From positions 682,001 to 746,000 of the forward strand of contig CP137327.1 in assembly GCA_033182465.1 (NCBI GenBank): DNA of 64,000 nucleotides, written 5' to 3'. Made by a program: the position numbers and the translations under genes. The stretch comes from Sanghuangporus weigelae. Taxonomy: Eukaryota > Basidiomycota > Agaricomycetes > Hymenochaetales > Hymenochaetaceae. Positions 36,227 to 47,663 of this stretch are shown piece by piece (within the stretch, counting starts at the first letter, position 1; every line of letters begins with the position of its first letter). Below the pieces are notes generated by a model. The model worked only from the letters and a program-made list of their open reading frames with translations, did no database searches and was not told the origin of the DNA.

Positions 36227-37867
36227 ATGTTTAGCATATTCTATTCAACAATATCATTCCTTTCATCCGCACTCGTTTTGTTTCTCCTTCCGTGGTTCAT
36301 TCGTTTCCGAAGCGTTCCAGGGTTATTCACGATCGTTTGGCTTTTCGTCGTCAACTTCTTGTATGGGTTGAATGCTGCTGTATTCACTGGGGAAAGCCTC
36401 CTCGGGTTTCCTGCATATTGCGATGTCAGTGAGTGGGCTTCTCCGAATCTGAAAAGGTGTGGAAATCGATTGATAACCCTGGTATTTTGCCAGCCACGAA
36501 ACTCCTAATGGGTATGCAGATAGTCGTACCGACAGCCATGTTGTGCTACACATTCTCCATACATGACTGGATGGTCAGGCCAAAGGAACGCGACTTAAGT
36601 AAGAAGTTGCGCGAGTATAGAAGTTACTTTCATGCTATCCTTTGTTCCCTCACGCCTATCGTATACATGTCTCTTCGTAAGTATAGTCAAATTGTCTCAA
36701 CCTGTTCAGGACATGGACTCACGAATTTTGATTGACACAAGATATTGCCGCGCAAGGTCATCGTTTCGATCTAGTCAAGACTGTTGGGTGTATTCCATCG
36801 TCATCAAGCACCGCGTTGAGTTGGGTCCTCATCTGGCAGATTCTTATAGTCCCCTTCACTATCCTCGCCATCTATGGTTGTAAGTATGCTGAATCTCCTG
36901 TGAAAACTCCGATGTTGATTTCGCTGCCAATGCCCATTTAGTCTTTGTATTCAAATACTCATGGACGCATCATCGTAAATACTACGCTGAGCACATGACG
37001 ACCTGGGAGTTGATCGATTCCGATTTGCTATTCACGAAAGCCCCATTTGGAATCATTCGAATCGTCCGCTTATCCGGAATGATAGTCGTGGTCATGCTCT
37101 GCACGATCTGTACGCCGTACTATGGGCTCTCTGTGCTGTACCAAACAGATCACATCACTATCGCACAGAAGCCAGACTTCTATCGTGTTGAGATTTTCGA
37201 CTCTCTAAGCAACACGTCTCCCAGCGTGACCACAATGCGACTGTTCCTCTGGTCAGGACCGCTTTACAGCGTGCTGCTATTTGCAGCGAGTATCGACAAG
37301 TCGGTGATCGAATCGTATCCCTTCGTCTTTAAGAAATACGTTCTTCGCCGACCTGTCGGTGCCAATCCCGATCCAAGTCCAGGGATTGACCTCTCAAGTC
37401 TCACGCCGGTTCCTGTCCGGAAGCGCGTTCACCGGCGAGTGATGCGTAAGTCGCGTCAATATGATCCTCCTCTGTCTACTCTGGATTTCGATATTCCACT
37501 TCCTCCACGGCCCCACCCTGGATATCGCGCAAACGCAATGCTCCCTCCGGTACCGACTTCCACTCCGATGTCTCAACAGGAACCTCGGAAACCAGAAGTT
37601 GCATATGTCAAGAGTGTGCGTGGCAGTTATCAGCGGGGCCTTGCTCCGAGAAGAGGAAGTCGGGAGTACGAGGAAGCCATATGTCAACACGTCGAAGCAA
37701 ATGCGAAGTTTCCTATGTACATCATTCCAGAGTCTCCACCGTTGGCCGTGAACAACGAGCCATCAGCTCGAACCTGGGATGAGTTGCATACCATGCGCGA
37801 CAAGGAACAACAGGGCCAAGATTGTAGAACACCAAATCCAAACGATCGTCTCTTCCGAGATCCATAA
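36227..37867 (+). CDS. STE3: STE3-like pheromone receptor, copy 2 (diverged)
   Basis: Four exons (36227-36428, 36494-36676, 36742-36879, 36942-37867) give 482 residues. The hydrophobic helices start MFSIFYSTISFLSSALVLFLLPWF. The copy shares with receptor 1 the landmark QGHRFD...GC (here QGHRFDLVKTVGC), a YCD in the first extracellular loop, the same intron phases at introns 1, 3 and 4 of the helical region, and the family's helix order. Overall the sequence is very different from copy 1 and it has a long Pro/Arg-rich tail (residues about 340-482). It is either an ancient paralogue or a pheromone-receptor-like gene with a non-mating role, both known in Agaricomycetes. The gene looks intact. 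Confidence 0.88.
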
Positions 37868-38130
37868 TGTAGCTTCCAGCTTAATCGTCGCATTTTCTGT
37901 AATATCCGACTACTGTCAGTTCCACTCCCCACCACGATCATTTCATATTTCTTACCTGTAGCCAACACGTTCATTGTAGCACTTCGTTGCTTGTATCATC
38001 AGAAGTTGTTTGTCGTTCGTTCAATATAATCCCAATAATTTCCGACCTTCAAAAGCCTTTCCGCAGAAAGGAGACGAGACGCAGGCATTTGTAGGTCATG
38101 GATAGCTTCAATCGCAGAGAAGTGCCCAAG
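37868..38130. other. Short convergent intergenic region
   Basis: 263 bp between receptor 2 and the RG-rich gene. No ORF or pheromone-like peptide was seen. Confidence 0.45.
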
Positions 38131-39053
38131 TCAGCCTAACAAATCATCCAAGAATTCTTCCATCCTCTCCTTCTCGCTCTTCTGTATGGGCTCTTCTGAA
38201 GGTAATGGTGGTGCTTCTAATACTTGCAGTGCTGCACCATGTTCACATACGAATGGAGCATCGGAGCAAAGGTGGAACTTACATTTATTTTTCTTACGGT
38301 TCGCCACCTGCGCTGACAGCCCACCCCGAGTCTGCCTATTCTTCTGTCTCTCCACGTTGGCCTTGAGCCGATCCTTCAATTCTGTACGAAGTGATCAGAG
38401 AAATTTAACATCGTGTGGCCAAAAGTGATTTACCGCGATTAGCATCAGCAATTTCCTTCTCGCGTCGCATTTCCTCGAGTTCTTCATTCCACTCGACCGA
38501 CTGGATCTTTCCCTTTCGATTATGTGCTGATGCAGATGACTTCGGGACAAGATGAGCAAGCGACTGATCAACGTCGGAATCATCTTCGGCTTCTTTGTTA
38601 ATCAGGAGTACGCTTGATGGAGGCTCAGAATCTTCAAGGCGTTGCCGTGCTAAGAACGCTGATAAGTCGACTTCAGGTTCTACTTCCCCTTCTCCTTCAG
38701 TTATATATGCATAAATCAGTCAACTTAGCCGATTGGCCGCACTTGACATATGTTTACTCACCTTCTGAATTCAAGACGGGTTCAGACTCAGCATACCTAT
38801 CCGCATTACTCTCTAATCGTCTCTTCCCGTATCTTCTCGCCAATTCCTTGAGTTCTTCAGAGTCCGGTTCAAGTTCGATCATTTCTTCGTCTTCAAGCAC
38901 AAGCCTCTTGTGAAATTCTGCGGGTCGCCCACCGCCGCGTCTCCATCCGCGCGCGCGAAGATATTTCCCAAGACCGCCACGAGATTTGCCTCGACCGCGT
39001 CCTCGAGAAGGAGTTGGTTCTCCATGCGATGCATTTGGTTGCTCTGAAGACAT
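38131..39053 (-). CDS. RG-rich, Lys/Glu-rich conserved fungal protein of unknown function
   Basis: The start at 39051-39053 (MSSEQPNASHGEP) leads into an Arg/Gly-rich segment (RGRGRGKSRGGLGKYLRAR), then GRPAEFHKRLVLEDEEMIEL. Exon 2 holds VDLSAFLARQRLEDSE and EWNEELEEMRREKEIADANR, and the last exon LKDRLKANVERQKNRQTRGG. The C-terminus is acidic and helical, EKERMEEFLDDLLG, with Cys/His residues before it (KCKFHLCSDAPFVCEHG) that might form a small metal site. RG-rich heads usually bind RNA, so an RNA-related role is a guess. It shares a 136-bp promoter with DML1. Confidence 0.72.
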
Positions 39054-39189
39054 CTTTACTTCAGAACAAGGGAGAAACGGCGAGACATACGGGCAAAACA
39101 GTCGTGGAAACTTCGTAACTTGAAGTTGGTCCCAATTCCGGATGGACACAGATCGACCGTGACGTCGATCACTCAACTTGATCTCAACC
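39054..39189. promoter_or_regulatory. Compact bidirectional promoter (RG-rich gene / DML1)
   Basis: Only 136 bp separate the divergent start codons. No TATA box is seen. Co-expression is likely but not shown. Confidence 0.5.
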
Positions 39190-41308
39190 ATGAAGGAGAT
39201 AATTTACATCCAGGCAGGAAACGTCTCGAATCACATAGGAACACACTTTTGGAACTCCCAGGAAGACTATTTTACATACAACAATGACTCCGAGCCCCTA
39301 GTCAATCACGACATTTCGTTCCGAGAAGGAGTCTCCGACCAAGCAAGTCCCTTCGCTACGTTCATTGTACGCGGAACCCTTATGAACTTGCTGTTCCATA
39401 GCATGAACCTACCTACTGTCCTAGAGTCCTGATTTTCGACCATAAATGTAAGGAATGTTCTACTTCTGGTTCGTCAGATAATTTATGAGGAACCAAGCAA
39501 ACTTCGGTCCACTAAGTAAATACAACGAACTTTACCCTGAAGTGCGAGACACAGAGCAACCCTTTCAGAAAGGTCTCTGGTAAGTGAATCGCATGTGTAG
39601 CTACTGTACAAGGCAGTGATGAAAACGAAACTGCAGGAATGGCACTATTTCCGAGCACCGACAAGAGACCATACCTAAAAGTGAATATCAGAAACGATTA
39701 GATGACGGAGATGATAGCGCGCAAGATTATCTCGAAAACAACAAATCCTCAAATATGAGATTCTGGTCCGACTTCAATCGTGTCTACTACATTCCCAGAT
39801 CTATACAGCAAGTACCAGATCTGCCGGAATGGGAGGCAAATAGAGGTGACTGGAACCATGGCAAAAGCATCTTTGAAAGATACAACATGGTTGGTCCTTA
39901 AATAACAGTATGCGCTGTTTTGACCGTTTGCTTCAGGATGCTTCTCTGAATGAAGGTTCCTTACGCAAATTCACTGAAGAGAGTAACCACTCTCAAGGAT
40001 TCCAGGTGTCTTTTGACAACAACTCTTTTGGCGGCTTCACAGTCAGACTTCTAGAGGGCATCAGAGACGACTTCCCTAAAATCCCGATTCTCGCCTTTCC
40101 CGTCTTGTCTGGAGTGGTCCCTTCGAGAGTCGATTTCGAAGATGTTCGTAATCTCCTTAACGATGCGGTATCTTGATTTTCTCATACTTACCTCAGGTTC
40201 CAATGCGAAAAGCATCATTACAAGACGCCGTGTGCCTATGCTCCTTAGACGAGCTCGAAACTCAAAGCATCCCGGTCCAATCTCCCCTATCCTGGAGATT
40301 TGGGAAATGGTCGGAACTACTAAATCTTGACGTGTGTTTGCATATTCTATACCTCCTTACTTCTGAGGAGTCACCTGGCATGAGCAGTGACAAAAATCTG
40401 TAGAACTCTAATACATATCAATCCTCTGCTCTCCTATCATCACTCATCGAGAGTGCGACCTTGCCGCTACGGTACGTTACCTCAGATCCTTGAAATATCT
40501 AAGCGATCTGACGTTCCTGATCTGCAGGATAAAAGGCAGAAATGAGGATCTCTCCGACCTTTGCACACAACTGAACTGGGCGCAAAATACTCGCATCTCA
40601 CAGCTCTCTGGTGTCATCCCGTATCGGGAGGAAGACCAGCTAGACAATGTAACGTATGACTTCTCCGCGTCAGTAGAGCAGAATCCGACGGTACGTTCAT
40701 TGTTTGCATGACGTTAGGAAGCTCTGTCTGATGGACCCGCCTGGATGGAAAGAAGAATAGCCGATGCCTAGCGCAGAGAACCGTCTCTAGAGGACTGAAC
40801 ATCAACCTAGCCCGGAAAGTCGATGCGTATTTTGCTTCGCGCACAGGCTTGGAAGATCCATACATTACAAGGTACACCAAAATCGACCTCGCTGCATTTA
40901 TTGAGCATCTGACTTAAAACCTGCTGCACACGAAGCAATTATGCCCCAGCCTATCCTCTTTTATCGTCCTTCCCAAGCATCTTCCGCCAAGGGGTGATAC
41001 GTTCCTCGAACCCTCCCACTCAAAGGTTCGAATCCACTTCAAGCGGAATTGAGAGAAACATCTCCTTACTCTCCGTACTTCGAACAACGACTTCAACGGC
41101 CAATACGCTTCGGAGCTACGCGACACTCTCACAGGCTTGCGTGGTAAGGAGATACAGTGGACTGGACACAGCGGGTTTAGAGACGGACGAGCTGCGCGAT
41201 ATGGTTGAGAAGCTTACAGAGATGGCGGAAAATTATGCTGGTGAAGGTGAGGAGGAAAGCGATGAACCTGAGGAAGAAGACATCTATGATGAGGAGCTTG
41301 CTGAATGA
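39190..41308 (+). CDS. DML1: Misato / DML1 tubulin-like protein
   Basis: DML1/Misato is a tubulin-FtsZ-related protein needed for mitochondrial morphology and inheritance. Start MKEIIYIQAGNVSNHIGTHF at 39190, followed by WNSQEDYFTY and HDISFREGVSDQ, is the family N-terminus. Successive exons give TYCPRVLIFDHKSNFGPL, RFWSDFNRVYYIPRSIQQ, SQGFQVSFDNNSFGGFTVRL, LAFPVLSGVVPSR and VSRGLNINLARKVDAYF. The last exon ends AENYAGEGEEESDEPEEEDI with an acidic tail, stop at 41306-41308. There are eight to nine exons. The first intron (39343-39401) is best read as GC-AG, since GCAAGT is the only donor that keeps frame and family sequence. No disruption is seen. Confidence 0.9.
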
Positions 41309-41935
41309 AATAGATTTGACTGTGGAGGTTAGATAAACTGAGTGTATGCGTATATTTGATTAGTAGGAAATATCCAATGACAAACGACGATCGTCTTCCA
41401 CGATGCAGGAGAAGTAAAAGGGAGATGGTGGATGTGATGAACACTTAGGACTAAGTTGTCTTTCCAAGATCTGCACGGATGGCATGGAGCACGAGAAGTC
41501 GGACTTAGATGAGCCACCCCGACTGAAGCAAGAATCATCGTAAATTCTGGACAATGAGCAAGTGATCAAAACGACAAAGCAAGAGCTCAAGAAAGTAACG
41601 AGTAACAGGAAACTACATGACTGGCGATGGTACAAATGACGTGCAAGAGAGATAGTACAAATGCAAGGTTGGGATGGTAAAGAGGGATAGCGTATTATAA
41701 GAATATGGAAAACAAATCCGAAAAGCAACGATCAAGCACAGAGAAGTAGACATGAAACAACAAGAAGTTGAGTGAACAAAGGGGCTGTAGTTCGATCCGT
41801 GGTGGTCCAAAGATCAAATCCAATAAGTCCGCAGATAGACGGAATTACATTTTGACAGACGTGAGCCAATGAAATGGAGTCCTCAGCGAACTGAAAAGAG
41901 CGAGAAGATGAGGGTGAATCATAGTCGCAAAGAGT
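41309..41935. other. Intergenic stretch between convergent genes
   Basis: 627 bp, purine-rich on the plus strand. No gene was supported and no CaaX peptide found. Confidence 0.45.
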
Positions 41936-43083
41936 TCAAGAAGAACTAGGGTCGTTGAGTCTTGCGCCGGTACGATCCAATGATGAAGGTGCAGAGGCAT
42001 CTTCCATGCTCTCAGATCCGACTTCGCGAGCCTCCCGTCGATCCGGGGAAGATGGACTAGATGATTCTCTTGTCACTTCGTGCTGCAATGCTCGCTCGAC
42101 AGTTCTCTCCCCTTCCAGGGATTCCCGACTCTCCCGAGCCTCAGGGACCGTCATAGGCAGTGTTACGACGCGTACCGGTGGGCCTCCGACGTATTGTACG
42201 TCCACATCGGCATATCGTGGCGGTCCGTCGACGGCGACACTCTCATAGGCGGGGAGCTCTTCCTTGTCATGACCGTCCCGATTGTCCACGTCAGGCTGAC
42301 CGCCGCGACGTCCATGAGCATCAATGTCTGCTCCTCTAGCAGCCCTTCGACTCCGTCTCTCACTTCTTCTTCCTCTCTCGAAACCAGGAAGAGAAACTGA
42401 GCGTGCCAAATGCGCAGGCGCTGGTTCCAGGGGCTCGGGGTAAGGCCCATGTGTTAGACAAGGAGGGTAGAAGAACGAGGCGGTGACGGGCATTGAGCTC
42501 CCACTCAAAGTATGCGGTCTTGGAAGCCCAGTCGTGCGAGGAAGCGATTGACGTCTTTCTTGAGTAGTCAGAATGTTATCCCTGGACTCAGTACGATCGC
42601 CGCGGGGTCGGGAAAAGAATGAACGCAAGGACTGGTTCCTTCGTTTAAGGTACATACACCTTCAAATATATCAGTCAGAAAAACAACGAGAACAGATACC
42701 GGCGCTACGAACCTCCATGTAGTAAAAGATGTAATAGCAACGATAGCAATGATCGCAGACATCCACTCTAAAGCCGTCTACACCGACATACGCGTATTAA
42801 TGCATTTTATACAAATTAGACAACAGAATTAGAGCCAGAGCAAGTACGACACCTCTGTTACATCCCTCTGCGACCTGTCTTCAGGCTGTTGCCCTCCATC
42901 CGATTGTCCAGTAAAGCCCCCGCTGGTAAAGAAAGGGGCATCCGAGGTAGATGTGGTGCTAGCTTCCGCAGCTAGAGCGCCAGGCGTTGAGCTGGAAACG
43001 TCGCGTACAACCAAGGCATGCGTCAGATAAGCGCTAAAAGCGAGAAAGGCGACAGCTGAGCAGGAACGCGGTGTAGAGAACAT
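41936..43083 (-). CDS. Small single-pass membrane protein with PxY-type tail (unknown function)
   Basis: Read leftward from 43083: MFSTPRSCSAVAFLAFSAYL is a signal peptide. A short Ser/Thr/Gly-rich outside segment (SSTPGALAAEASTTSTSDAP) ends RSQRDVTE. Exon 2 gives ALEWMSAIIAIVAITSFTTW, the single membrane helix, and exon 3 opens with the basic stop-transfer CMYLKRRNQSLRSFF. The cytoplasmic tail is Arg/Ser/Pro-rich and carries LPAYESV and PPRYADV, resembling PxY/PPxY sites bound by WW-domain ubiquitin ligases (Rsp5 type) in other fungal membrane proteins. It ends ARLNDPSSS. I find no named family. It resembles the 23-26 kb gene in plan, not in sequence. Confidence 0.72.
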
Positions 43084-43462
43084 GGTAGCATGAGGTTAAG
43101 GGAGAGTCACTGACACCACAGTGCTAGTGAGGTGAGAGTAGACCAGAAACCCAGTGACGGACATATTTGCCATTCCAGGTCAATTATGTCACGAGAAGAT
43201 CTTCGCCGATCTCCGTCGATCCCTCAGCTTTTCTTCTTCTCGAGTGGCGCCTGTGATCTTACTATATAGGGTGGAATCAACTCCTAGGTAATGTGATTAT
43301 ACTTACGGTCAAGTCTATGTGTTCAGAGTCTGAGAGTCGGCAGTACGGGTGGGACTTCAGAAAATTGTCAAGAAATCTCCATAATTAGAAGTAGCACAAA
43401 TAAGTACAAATAGTCCGAACCACGGTTTCAAAGGGACGCAGAGGACGAACACAACTCTGAAA
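43084..43462. promoter_or_regulatory. Divergent promoter region of the small membrane protein and RSM19
   Basis: 379 bp between two start codons on opposite strands. No distinct motif is recognised. Confidence 0.4.
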
Positions 43463-43966
43463 ATGCGACCGTCACTCGCAGTGTTAGGTGGTAGGTCTGC
43501 ATGGAAAGGTGATTTCAATCTTATCTGTTGTAGCGAAAAGATAAACTTGACACACAAATTACTTTGTTTCTTCTCTCAGGACCATACTTCGTGTCGTTTC
43601 CTAACTTGCGAGATGCGTTGGACAACCGGGTGCCTATCTACACGCAGGTTCGGGCCTGTACGATCTTACCTAACTTCGTGGGGTGCGTTTCATATACCAC
43701 ATCCTTCGTAGAATGTATAAGGATGGAGGATGACTTGAGCTGACGCTATGGCGCGAACAGGATTCGATTCATGGTGCACAATGGGAAGGACTACCTCCCT
43801 GTGACGGTTACTCAGGACATGGTTGGGCATAAATTGGGGGAGTTTGCGCCGACGAGGAAGCGCTTTGTGTTTAAGTTCGTTGAGAGAAAACTTATTCGAC
43901 TGTGTGCTTTGTTGTGAGCGTTGGACTGATACGTTGTATTTCGACAGGCAAACGAAGAACAGATAG
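43463..43966 (+). CDS. RSM19: Mitochondrial small-subunit ribosomal protein uS19m
   Basis: A nuclear-encoded mitoribosomal protein of the small-subunit head. Four exons (43463-43508, 43580-43682, 43761-43874, 43948-43966) give exactly 93 residues. [20 protein letters not shown] matches the classic S19 start. [16 protein letters not shown] follows, then [20 protein letters not shown], the most conserved S19 signature, and QTKNR at the end. Length equals bacterial S19. Such a short gene split by four exons is easy for ORF finders to miss. It lies 840 bp upstream of the kinase gene. Confidence 0.95.
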
Positions 43967-44808
43967 TCTTTGGCATCTTTGCAGTAATATCCGCCCACCG
44001 GTCCTTTATTAGCATTCCGAGATAATACAAGCATTTTCCACCAGCATGACTTGTGGTCCTATGAACAATGGGATACCCTATCGGGTTTCAAATGTCGCGC
44101 TCAACGTTTCTCCACATCTCCATCTGGCAACTCTTCCATCTCGTTTCGTTATATTCGACCTCAAAAACGTCTCCGCCTCCGTTGCGGAAAAACGATGTTG
44201 TTGTCGTAAGAATATCTCAGACATGTGCTTGAAGGGGATATGTGCTTCTTTCGTACAGACTACATGTAGTTTCTCCTGAGAGATATGTCTGGCCTCAGCG
44301 AATGGGCCAGGGCCAATACCTGAATATTACTTGGTTCGACGGCTGGTTGGTTTGCTAGTGGTTTTGTAAAATAAAAGATAAATCAAATATAATGGTCACG
44401 TTTCGTTTGCGTTGTGATTGTGAATAGACGCGGGACCAGTAGTGTAGCTAGCATCCCTATTTTCTGCACATCTCCTTTCCCCATCGTGAACGTCCTCAAC
44501 GTCTTTCCTCAAGTCCACCATCACATCTCCTCGCTGTCTGGCCTTGCCACGTCGTCGCCGGCATCGTCGAGCAGCATACATCCACCGTGTTTGTGGTGTG
44601 ATATCCATCACGCGTATCCCTGAGACGTCTTCGCCGCCATTCGCCGCTTGTTTTCACTCTCAAGCCGACCGCCATCGACGACGGCGAGTGGTGCAGTACA
44701 TAAGAGTTACATAGCCGTGAATAGTCTTCGCCTTTAAAGTTCCACCCCTGTGCCTTCGCTACCGATAGCCGATCGCGTCTTGTTGCATACTGTACATAAT
44801 CGACAACG
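43967..44808. other. Intergenic region and promoter/leader of the PAK kinase
   Basis: 842 bp. It contains a 77-codon ATG frame (44046-44279) ending CSFS-stop, which I do not accept as a pheromone gene. The C-rich stretch 44740-44808 is probably the kinase 5' UTR. Confidence 0.45.
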
Positions 44809-47663
44809 ATGGCCTTTCACCAGGTTACGGCGACGTCTCTAACTCCTTCCCGCCCCGCCCCTCAGGCGCCTCTGCGCCGCGAAACCGACAATAGCTACGC
44901 TAGTACTAGCACTCTAGTCTCAGTCGGTTACAAGACTTCTTTCCAGTTCAACCAGCCATCAGGCGCGGGCTCGTCCTACGCCACGTCCTACTCCGGCATC
45001 GGTGCCTCCCCCATCCGCCAGAGCCCTCCCAGAATGAATAGCGAAATAGTCCGCACTGGCACAGCGAGTATTAAGGAGGAGGGTTTTGCCAGCATATTCT
45101 GGGTACGCAAATGGCTAGTCTTGAAGGAGGATATTCTGTCTTTCCACAAGAACGAGGTGAGCGCGACTAATCCGTCGCTTCATCTTATATTACTGATCTC
45201 GAGCTACGCCATAAACAGGGCTCGCCACAACAAAGTGTAATCAGGCTATGCGACGTCACGAACGTCGAACGTGTGGATCTTAAACCATACTGCCTCGTCG
45301 TCGAAACTCCAGATAGGAAAGTGTACTTATCACTCAAGAGCGATGAGGAGGTCTATGCGTGGCAAGACGATATTTACTCCCGCAGCCCCTTGCAAAGCGT
45401 AGGACAACCCACGAACTTTGTGCACAAAGTGCACGTTGGTTTTGACCCCATATCCGGAGGCTTCACGGTGAGCACCGCGATGCAATACGAGTTAATTTTG
45501 GATATCACTTAGTCTGTTGCCGTTACCAGGGCCTGCCTGAGCAATGGAGCAAGCTACTAACGCGATCGGCAATCACACGGGAAGACTATGCTAAGAACCC
45601 TCAAGCCGTACTCGAAGTGCTGGAGTTCTATACTGACCGTCAGAAGCATGAGATGGAAGAGATGGGATTGTCTCCGGGAATGTCGCGCAGCGGGTCCTCC
45701 GCCACTACGCTCTCGCCGTATAACGAGGCACCATCAGCGCCTCGTTTCAACGCTGGTACTGGGTTAGCAGGGTCAGCTAAGCCCGGGCCGGTTCAGACGC
45801 TGGCTTCTGATCGCCCGGGTCTTGCCCGTCAAGACTCTGCTCCGTCAGGCCTCAACGGAAAATCATCAACTGCTATCGCGGCGGCTCGTGCAGCGGAAAT
45901 CGTAAACGGAGCCCATGCGCAACATGCTAATACAATCGGCACCGGTACTCAACCGCGGACTCCGCTTCCGCTCTCGCCGGGTGCACTACAAGCAACTCGC
46001 CCCGCTCCACCTGCGCCACAGCGCCCCTTGCTCACAGCTCAGCGTCCTGCTCCTCCAGCTCCGAAGCCCGGTATTCCAGAGCATACACCGAGTAGTCACG
46101 ACTTGAGAACCCGCGCAAAGGCACAAGGCCCACAACAAGATCGCGTGGATATCCGGCCTCCTGGACTTGATCATGACCATATGCCACAGCGCAAGGACTC
46201 CATGCCGAGTCGCGAGCAGGATCGCGAAAGGGACGAGCGACGTCCGCAAATGCCGCCTTCGAAGTCTTCGCCTGCTGTCTCTGCGCCGGGTTCACAGCCA
46301 GCACCGGGCCCAGCTGGCGCAACCGTCGGCCCTCCACCCGTGAAACCCTTGCAGACGACCAAGAAGCTCCCGAAGGAGCAACCTGCCACTGTTACAATCA
46401 CCGCGCCGTCGGATGAACCTTCCAATGGCAGCGTGGCCGCAGCTGCGGCGGCTTTAGAGAAACCAAAGGAGAAGGAAAGACGAATCAGCACCATGTCGGA
46501 AGCGCAGATCATGGATAAGCTGCGCAGTGTTGTGAATCAGGACGACCCGAAGATGATTTACAGCAAGATCAAGAAGATCGGGCAAGGGTATGCACTCCTT
46601 CTCATATAACAATTCGTTTCAGCGTAATATTCACATTTCTGGGTCTTCTTGCAGTGCTTCTGGACACGTCTATGTTGCTAAGGTGCTTGCAACGAGCAAG
46701 AAGGTCGCAATCAAGGAGATGGACTTGTCACGCCAACCACGTATAGAACTTATCGTAAATGAAATTCTCGTCATGAAGGAGTCACAACACCCGAACATCG
46801 TCAACTTCCTCGAAAGTTATCTTGTCCGGAACAATGAATTATGGGTCGTCATGGAGTACATGGAGGGAGGTGCTCTCACGGATATCATAGAGAACAATAC
46901 TTTGGAGGAGGAACAGATTGCGAGCATCTGCTTGGAGGTGAATCCGGCTTCCTGTTTTTTGCCTTCTTTGATACTTGATGAGAAGTATGGGAGAACTGAC
47001 GAAAATTTTAGACTTGCAAAGGTCTCAGACATCTTCACGAACAGCACATCATCCATCGAGATATCAAGTCTGACAACGTCCTTCTTGATTCTCAAGGACG
47101 TGTAAAAATAAGTTAGTACACTTTCCATCTCAACCATCAATCGACTTAATCAAACTCTACACTCCTTCCCGCCTCTTCCCACCACAGCCGACTTCGGATT
47201 CTGCGCAAAGCTGACGGATCAGAAGTCCAAGCGTGCGACGATGGTTGGGACACCTTATTGGATGGCGCCAGAGGTCGTCAAGCAAAAGGAGTATGGAGCG
47301 AAAGTAGATATTTGGTCCCTTGGGATCATGGCGATTGAGATGATTGAGAATGAGCCTCCGTACCTAGACGAGGAGCCCCTCAAGGCGTTGTACTTGATTG
47401 CCACGAACGGCACGCCCACGCTGAAGAAACCAGACGCTCTCAGCAGGGAGTTGAAGAGCTTCTTGAGCGTGTGTCTTTGTGTAGACGTGAAGAGCCGTGC
47501 GTCGGCGAATGAGCTGCTTGACGTATGTTTCTCAGTCCCCAGTGCATCCTTCCGGTCAACAGAAATGCTCACTCTTTGCCTCTAGCATGAATTCTTGAAG
47601 AAGGCATGCGCGCCCTCAGGCTTGGCGTCATTACTGCTCTTCAAGAGCCGACCAGCAAACTAA
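44809..47663 (+). CDS. CLA4: PAK-family serine/threonine kinase with PH and CRIB domains (CLA4 type)
   Basis: Cdc42/Rac-activated kinase controlling polarity and, in basidiomycetes, mating and hyphal growth. Seven exons (44809-45156, 45219-45467, 45530-46587, 46655-46937, 47012-47111, 47188-47522, 47586-47663) give 816 residues. Domain order: a PH domain ([19 protein letters not shown] to [12 protein letters not shown]), a CRIB box ([20 protein letters not shown]), a long Pro/Ala-rich linker, and the kinase domain. The kinase has [12 protein letters not shown] with VAIKEMD, catalytic [16 protein letters not shown] and the PAK activation segment [10 protein letters not shown]. The PH domain distinguishes CLA4 from STE20. 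All catalytic residues are present. Two STE3 receptors lie 7-11 kb away. Confidence 0.95.

Noticed and set aside
41020-41035. GGTTCGAATCC, a perfect tRNA B-box match
   Set aside because: The flanking bases cannot form a T stem or acceptor stem, and the site is coding sequence of DML1.
44046-44279. 77-codon ATG ORF ending CSFS-stop, near the CLA4 gene, considered as a pheromone precursor
   Set aside because: Ser-Phe is not an aliphatic pair, the body is Cys-rich (CCC, CLKGIC) and lacks the usual Asp/Ser-rich head and charged processing pair.
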